From assembly GCF_022985175.1 (NCBI RefSeq), contig NC_066875.1, positions 14,496,670-14,560,669 of the forward strand: DNA of 64,000 bases, written 5' to 3'. The DNA is from Labeo rohita (Eukaryota > Chordata > Actinopteri > Cypriniformes > Cyprinidae). The stretch's first letter is position 1; every line of letters starts with the position of its first letter. The notes below the pieces were generated by a model, which did not search any database, had not been told where the DNA came from, and saw only the letters and a list, made by a program, of their open reading frames with translations. Shown piece after piece: positions 58,761-64,000 of the stretch. A program made the translations under genes and the position numbers.

Positions 58761-60711
58761 ACATTTTATCTTCTTCATTGTACGTCTCAAACTACATTAT
58801 GCGTTGTTTGAAACATTCTGAATCACTGACATCAAATTTAGCTTGACTTAAATTAGCTTAACATAAATTTAACATACTGGTTATTCCATAAAATCTGTTT
58901 TTTTTTTTCCACTTGGAAAAAAAAAATATTTTATTTTTTTTTCTCTGAAATGAAGACACGTTAAAATGACAAGAAATTGTATTGTGCCATCTCAGGCTAT
59001 GTGATTTATTATTTAATGACAATTTTTCTACCTCATGTTTTGGTATTTTTGTCAACCCTGTTACCAACACAAGCATTTCTAGATACTATAGTTTAATTAG
59101 AACTCGTATGAATTATACCCCCCTCTGCCCCCAGTCAATCCTCATAAATCATCAAAAATAGGGCATTATGGAGTGAGAGAAACATGCTTGTGTTTTAAGT
59201 GTAAAGAGGTGATGTAGCCTCTTAGAAATGATGTCACTTGAATGTATATTATTTTATTTTGTTTACTTTTATTTTTTTAAGGGATCAGGGGTCACCAATA
59301 AAATAATTTATATTTTATAGAAAAATGCATACTTATGGCAGAAACATTGCTTAACAATGAGACTATATTTACTACAATATGCACATGAGATTTTTAATAT
59401 CATTTTGCCTTCATTTTGCTAATTAAAACTCCTGCTGAAAAAGCAAAGTCATAGTGAGGGACAGGCCAAAAAACCTTGCCCTTACCAGCATAAATACTAT
59501 TTAAATTATTTAAAATAATATTTATTGACTTTTTTAAGGTAATATTGATGAATCCATACATAGTATTGTTATGTTTTTTAAATTGCACAATTTGTTGTTA
59601 TATTAAATCTATGTTTTATTTTTTTTTTCTTTAGGGACGCAAAAGGCATACCCATACATACATTTTGGCTTGTTGATACCAAGCTTATAGCATGATGCCA
59701 GAAGACTCATTTTTGGCTGAACTATCTCTCTAAATCTCAGATTCCATGTGATATTTTTTAAAAGTAACAGTTTTCAGTGCAGTTTTCAACATCTACTCTC
59801 AGATCTCTTTGTAGTTTATTTTATTATTTGCTCTGTTCCTCCTTTCAGAATACTCTGGGTTTTACATGGATGTGGCCTTTGGCTTGCCAGAGCAATCTCT
59901 GATTGTACCTTTTGGTAAACATAACAGGAAATGACAGAAGAGAAAAACATTCCCAACTCACTCTAAGTCTCCCAGTGTCGGGTCACGTATCTCTGGAACT
60001 CTGAGTCTGCCTGTGTGTGCATATGTGTGAAAGAGAGAATAGCATCGTGTGTTTTAATTTGACTGCTTTATAGCAGGTAATCGCAGAAGATTGTTAAAAA
60101 CAAAATAATGGCACACATAGGTGCACACTTGTTGCAGAAATAGTCTAATGAGAATGTACTATAATATGAATTATACAGAGGAAAGTATAACATGGCTTTC
60201 TGCCTCTCAGTAGTGTGTGTGGATGATAATTTTGTGGCATCTTTAACTTCTACGCTGCAACAGAGCCTTATCATCAGCGTGCCTGCCATGTCACTAATTT
60301 TACCATCCGTGTACCCTGCCCTAACCTCATTCTACCACCGGCTATCTACATGTAAAACCACATTACTGAAAAATACAGAGCTCTGCTATATTTCCTCCAG
60401 TTGTGCTCTGAAGATAGTTGGGATTTAGATGCAGGAGCTGTAATTGACTTAACTTGAAAGAAAATTGTGTTTGTAATTTAGGAACTTTGCAGAGGACTGC
60501 ATAGCATAATAATATGTGAGCATGAGTGTGTGTATGATTGATATAGCCAGAGAAACAGTAAAATGGTTTGACTTATAAAAAACCTGTCATAAGCTACTTG
60601 AATTTTGCAGAGTACTTCCTCTTGACTTCAAGGTGCAATGTAAGATAAGCTGTGTACTGCAGATTGAGCCACATTGTCCTTTACTGTTATGGCCATGCAT
60701 CTATAATCTTT

Positions 60712-61580
60712 AAAGGGATAGTTTTTTCTTCATATAGTGGACTTCAATGGGAGCCAGTGGTCCAAACTGCAGTTTCAATGCAGCTTCGAAGGGCTCTGCA
60801 TGATCCCAGCCGTGGAATAAGGGTCATATCTAGTAAAACAAACTGTCATTTTCTAAAAAAAATGTATATACTTTTTAACCACAAATGTTCATCTTGCAGT
60901 AGTTCTGCGATGCGTATGTGTGACTTCATGCATTACGTAATCACACTGGAAAGGTCACTCCATCTCATTTTCTCCTCCAACTTTGAAATCATTCGACATT
61001 GTTATTTTACCTTTTTTTTGTAAAGAGTGTTTGACTTTCTATGCACGTTCCCCTTGTAAACACTGGGCCGGTACTTCCGCCTATGTCACGTGTGGCCTTT
61101 CTAACGTTATTACATAATGTGTGAGGTTGAGCTAGTGCAAGACGAACATTTGTGGTTAAAAAGTATATCAGTTTTTAATTTTTTAAGAAAAAGGCCTCGC
61201 CAGGGTTTTTGTTTGTGTTTAAAAATAAAGGTGCTTCACGATGCCATAGAAGAACCTTTTTTGTCTAAATGGTTCCATAAAGAACCTTTAACATTCTTCA
61301 GATTATAAAAAGGTAAGCAAGAGATGGTTCTTTAAAGAACCCTTGACTGAATGGTTCTTTGTGGAACCAAAAATGGTTCTTCTATGGCATCGCTGTGAAA
61401 AACCTTTTAAAGCACCTTTATTTTTAAGAGTGTAGAGCCCTTTGAAGCTGCATTGAAACTGCAGTTTGGACCTTCAACCTGTTGGCTCCTATTGAAGTGC
61501 ACTACATGGAGGAAAAATGTAAATTGTGAAGTAAATTATCAGGAAATGTTTATTGTTCTGGAAGTGAACTAATTCTTAAA
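60712..61580. mobile_element. Inverted-repeat MITE (CTTCCAGAACAAAAAT family), left tip lost, with nested MITE
   Basis: The right end, TGTTCTGGAAGTGAACTAAT, matches the family; the left starts AAAGGGATAGTTTTTTCTTC and rejoins at ATATAGTGGACTTCAATGGG, so the tip is deleted. The arms are mirrored (AGCTTCGAAGGGCTCTGCAT / AGAGCCCTTTGAAGCTGCAT). A second MITE sits inside at 61218-61434. Confidence 0.85.
61218..61434. mobile_element. Nested MITE with TTAAAAATAAAGGTGCTT ends
   Basis: Left TTTAAAAATAAAGGTGCTTC then CGATGCCATAGAAGAACC; right GGTTCTTCTATGGCATCGCT then AAAGCACCTTTATTTTTAA. A near-perfect palindrome of about 217 bp, lying inside the arm of a different family. Confidence 0.93.
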
Positions 61581-61586
61581 CTTCTT

Positions 61587-63347
61587 TTAAAGGATTAGTT
61601 GACTTCCAGAATAAAAATGTACAGGTAATTTACTCACCCCCTTGTCATCCAAGATGTTCATGTCTTTCTTTCTTCAGCCATAAAGAAATTATGTTTTTTT
61701 GAGGAAAACGTTTCAGGAATTTTCTCCATATAGTTGTACCTGCAAGTTTGAACTTCCAAAATGCAGTTTAAAGGGGTCATCGAATGCTAAGTTCACTTTT
61801 TCATGCTGTTTGAACATTAATGTGTGTTGGCAGTGCATGTACAAATCTACCCTATAATGATAAAAATCAATGCAGTGGTTTTTAATTAATCTGTAAAAAT
61901 AATATCCCCTTTTTCAAATCGAGCCATTCTCAGATGCCTGTCGGTGTGGCGTCACACCGACAGATGCCGCTCCCACAATAGTTGAATGACATGAGCTCTC
62001 ACCTCAGACCAGCTGTCACAGTCAGGTAACTTTCCATGTTTTGATGCCAGAGCAGGGATGTAAATTAGACAAGAATATCTCCGATTGAGCGATTGAGGTG
62101 TTGTGTTGCTGGATGTAATAATGAACATAGTGGTCATCATTTACTCCTGACATCTGAGCCGCTGAAGATGCAGTAGATTACGTTTGTTTGTGAAGGGAAT
62201 GCGCCTCCCGATCTACATATATCCGTCTATGTTCGCGTGAATCGTTCATGATCCAGCTTCCCTTACAGCAGAAGTGAGTATAAGCATTTTTTTATGAATC
62301 TTTGCGATCGCCTTTCCTTATAACGTGGTAGTTAGGAAGTTTAGCGGCTAAACGTGGCTAAATGCGGCTAATGTAAACAACACCGTATTTCCACACAGAG
62401 AAGAGAGGGGCGGGGCGAGCAGAGCTCATTTGCATTTAAAGGAACAACCCCTTAGAATGAGATGATTTTTGCAGAGCTCATTTTGGCAAGGTAAAAAGGG
62501 TGTTGTTTTACAAAACCATTGAGAATTTTTAATCAAAGTACATTAGAGACTTTTCATTAAGACCCTAAAGAATCATATCAACTTGTGGAAAATGGGCATC
62601 CGATGACCCCTTTAAATGCAGCTTCAAAGGGCTCTACACGATCCCTGCTGAGGAAGAAGGGACTTATCTAGCGAAACAATTGGTTATTTTCTAAAAAAAA
62701 TTACGATTTATATACTTTTTAACCTCAAATGCTTGTCTTATCTAGCTCTACGGTGCGCATGCGTACGCTGTGCACTCTGGTTCAATACAGGGTATGTCGA
62801 AAAATTCCCATCTCATTTTCTCCTCCAACTTCAAAATCATCCTACATCGCTGCAGAAGTACCGACCCAGTGTTTACAAAGTGAACGTGCAAAGAATGCCC
62901 TTTACAAAACAAGGTAAGACAGAGATGTATGGCGATTTTGAAGTTGGGGGAGAAAATGAGATATCAACATACCCTAACTGTTTTGAACCGGAGTGCACAG
63001 AGTACGCATATGTATCGCAGAGCTAGACAAGACGAGCATTTGCGTTTAAAAAGTGTATAAATATTAATTTATTTAAGAAAATGACCAATTGTTTCGCTGG
63101 ATAAGACCCTTCTTCCTTGGCTGGGATTGTTTAGAGCCCTTTGAAGCTGCATTTAAACTGCATTTTGGAAATTCAAACTTGCAGGCACAATAGAAGTCCA
63201 CTATATGGAGAAAATTCCTGTGATTGTTTTCTTTAAAAAACATAATTTCTTTACGGCTGAAGAAAGAAAGACATGAGCATCTTGGATGACAAGGGGGTGA
63301 GTAAATCTTCTGTAAATTTTTGTTCTGGAAGTGAACTAATCATTTAA
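61587..63347. mobile_element. Inverted-repeat MITE (CTTCCAGAACAAAAAT family) enlarged by a nested element
   Basis: Ends TTAAAGGATTAGTTGACTTC and GAAGTGAACTAATCATTTAA are inverted, with TTAA at each edge (61587-61590 and 63344-63347). The arms mirror through ACTCACCCCCTTGTCATCCA and its complement. Removing the insert at 61770-62613 leaves about 0.9 kb. Confidence 0.9.
61770..62613. mobile_element. Nested DNA element with AAAGGGGTCATCG inverted ends
   Basis: Begins AAAGGGGTCATCGAATGC and ends GCATCCGATGACCCCTTT. It splits the outer element at CAGTTTA / TTTAAATGCAGC. The interior includes a GC-richer patch with CGATCGCC and GGGGCGGGGCGAGC, unlike the surrounding AT-rich DNA. No coding frame. 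Confidence 0.9.
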
Positions 63348-63925
63348 TTGAGTTTTTCTATCTTGGATTCATGATAAGCACAATATTTCTTAGTAAAAAA
63401 GCATGATTTCTGTTGGTTTGCTTAGTTTGCTCATATCTTTATAGAACTTCTTTATGTCTCTATATTGACAGTTGACTGTTTCTGCAATGCAAAAGTGCTT
63501 TAAACAGTAAACAAATGAGACTAAAATAGCCTCAGTTTTTAGCGTTTTTGAGCATGGGGTTTATAACATGAATAAATTATGGTGCATTAGGTGGATTCTT
63601 GTTTCTTATTTGCTGATTATATTTATGCTGTTTTGTTGTGTTTGTGTTGTTTTTTTGTGTTTTATATTCTAACTTAAGTCCATGAGCGTTTGAATGCTGA
63701 GTTTGGCTATATACTTTGATAACTTGTATGGCATAGCAATGAGAAGATACTTGATCAGGTATTGTCGCAGTGCGCTGCTTACTACATTTAGCTTTGTGTC
63801 AGATATTGTAATGTACTCATTTGTTCTGGGCCATTTCACGGGAAGCCCTCAAGCATACCAGGACCCTGGGCGACTGGCTACATCACCTATAGCTGGCCCG
63901 GCCTGCATGCATCCACATACAGTAC

Positions 63926-63977
63926 AACACACACACACACATACACACACGGACACACACACACATACACACACACT
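63926..63977. repeat. (CA)n microsatellite
   Basis: Imperfect CA run with ATAC and GGAC interruptions near the right end of the window. Confidence 0.95.
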
Positions 63978-64000
63978 GTGGAGCCGTTTAATTACAGGGC

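Larger units (their letters stand above)
53964..64000 (+). other. slc8a intron after the CBD1/CBD2 exon, running off the window
   Basis: The next exon should encode a K-T-I-type start and an EEYEK motif (alternative exon A or B). I looked for such a sequence on the plus strand up to 64000 and did not find it. The intron therefore exceeds 10 kb, as is usual for this position in SLC8A genes. It holds a 1.1 kb foldback element, several TTAA/TA-type MITEs and the nested cluster at 60.7-63.35 kb. Confidence 0.75.

Noticed and set aside
59840..59900. Acceptor-like CCTCCTTTCAG followed by a short open stretch, possible alternative exchanger exon
   Set aside because: The translation (NTLGFTW...) lacks the K-T-I and EEYEK motifs expected of exons A or B.
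60652..61023. 123-codon plus-strand frame
   Set aside because: It runs through a MITE arm (60712 onward) and reflects repeat sequence.
62729..63026. 97-codon plus-strand frame
   Set aside because: It lies within the arm of the MITE at 61587-63347.
1..64000. CRISPR arrays, tRNA or rRNA genes, prokaryotic operons
   Set aside because: None were recognised. Repeats are transposon arms or microsatellites, and the gene structure is eukaryotic with spliceosomal introns.

Overview
This window is nuclear DNA from a ray-finned fish, most likely a cyprinid (zebrafish/carp group). It is AT-rich and intron-rich, has GT-AG introns, and is full of short inverted-repeat DNA transposons of types I recognise from cyprinid genomes. 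No species can be fixed from sequence alone. Nothing prokaryotic or viral was seen.

Three protein-coding genes are supported. (1) 1416-9297, + strand: the last six coding exons of hspa12b, a divergent Hsp70-family ATPase; the N-terminal ~220 residues lie to the left of the window. (2) 10911-17073, - strand: complete cct7, the eta subunit of the TRiC/CCT chaperonin, in 11 coding exons that join to 546 codons without a frame break. It is tail-to-tail with hspa12b. (3) 47962-53963, + strand: the first three coding exons of an SLC8 Na+/Ca2+ exchanger, possibly the slc8a4 (NCX4) lineage that mammals lack. Its probable 5' UTR exon(s) lie near 20.7-22.36 kb, followed by a ~25.6 kb intron. The gene runs off the right edge before the expected alternative exons and the second membrane domain. 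cct7 and the exchanger are head-to-head, about 3.6 kb or more apart.

Region by region: 1-9.3 kb is hspa12b with a dead Tc1-like transposon in its third visible intron. 9.3-10.9 kb holds the two convergent 3' UTRs. 10.9-17.1 kb is cct7, with an HSF-type element and a ZNF143-like site just upstream of its start codon. 17.1-20.7 kb is intergenic with microsatellites and one MITE. 20.7-22.5 kb is relatively CpG-rich and is the likely exchanger promoter region. 22.4-47.9 kb is a large intron made largely of unique AT-rich DNA with scattered, sometimes nested, MITEs. 47.9-54 kb carries the exchanger exons. 54-64 kb is intron with large foldback transposons, two of which contain other MITEs.

hspa12b and cct7 are both chaperone-related, but they are convergent, separately promoted genes; I infer no operon-like link. 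I saw no clear candidate for an undescribed biological system. The items most worth checking are the split exon structure and a one-residue CBD2 loop deletion in the exchanger, the compact cct7 promoter motifs, the internally repeated 37.0-38.6 kb module, and the datable nested transposon insertions.
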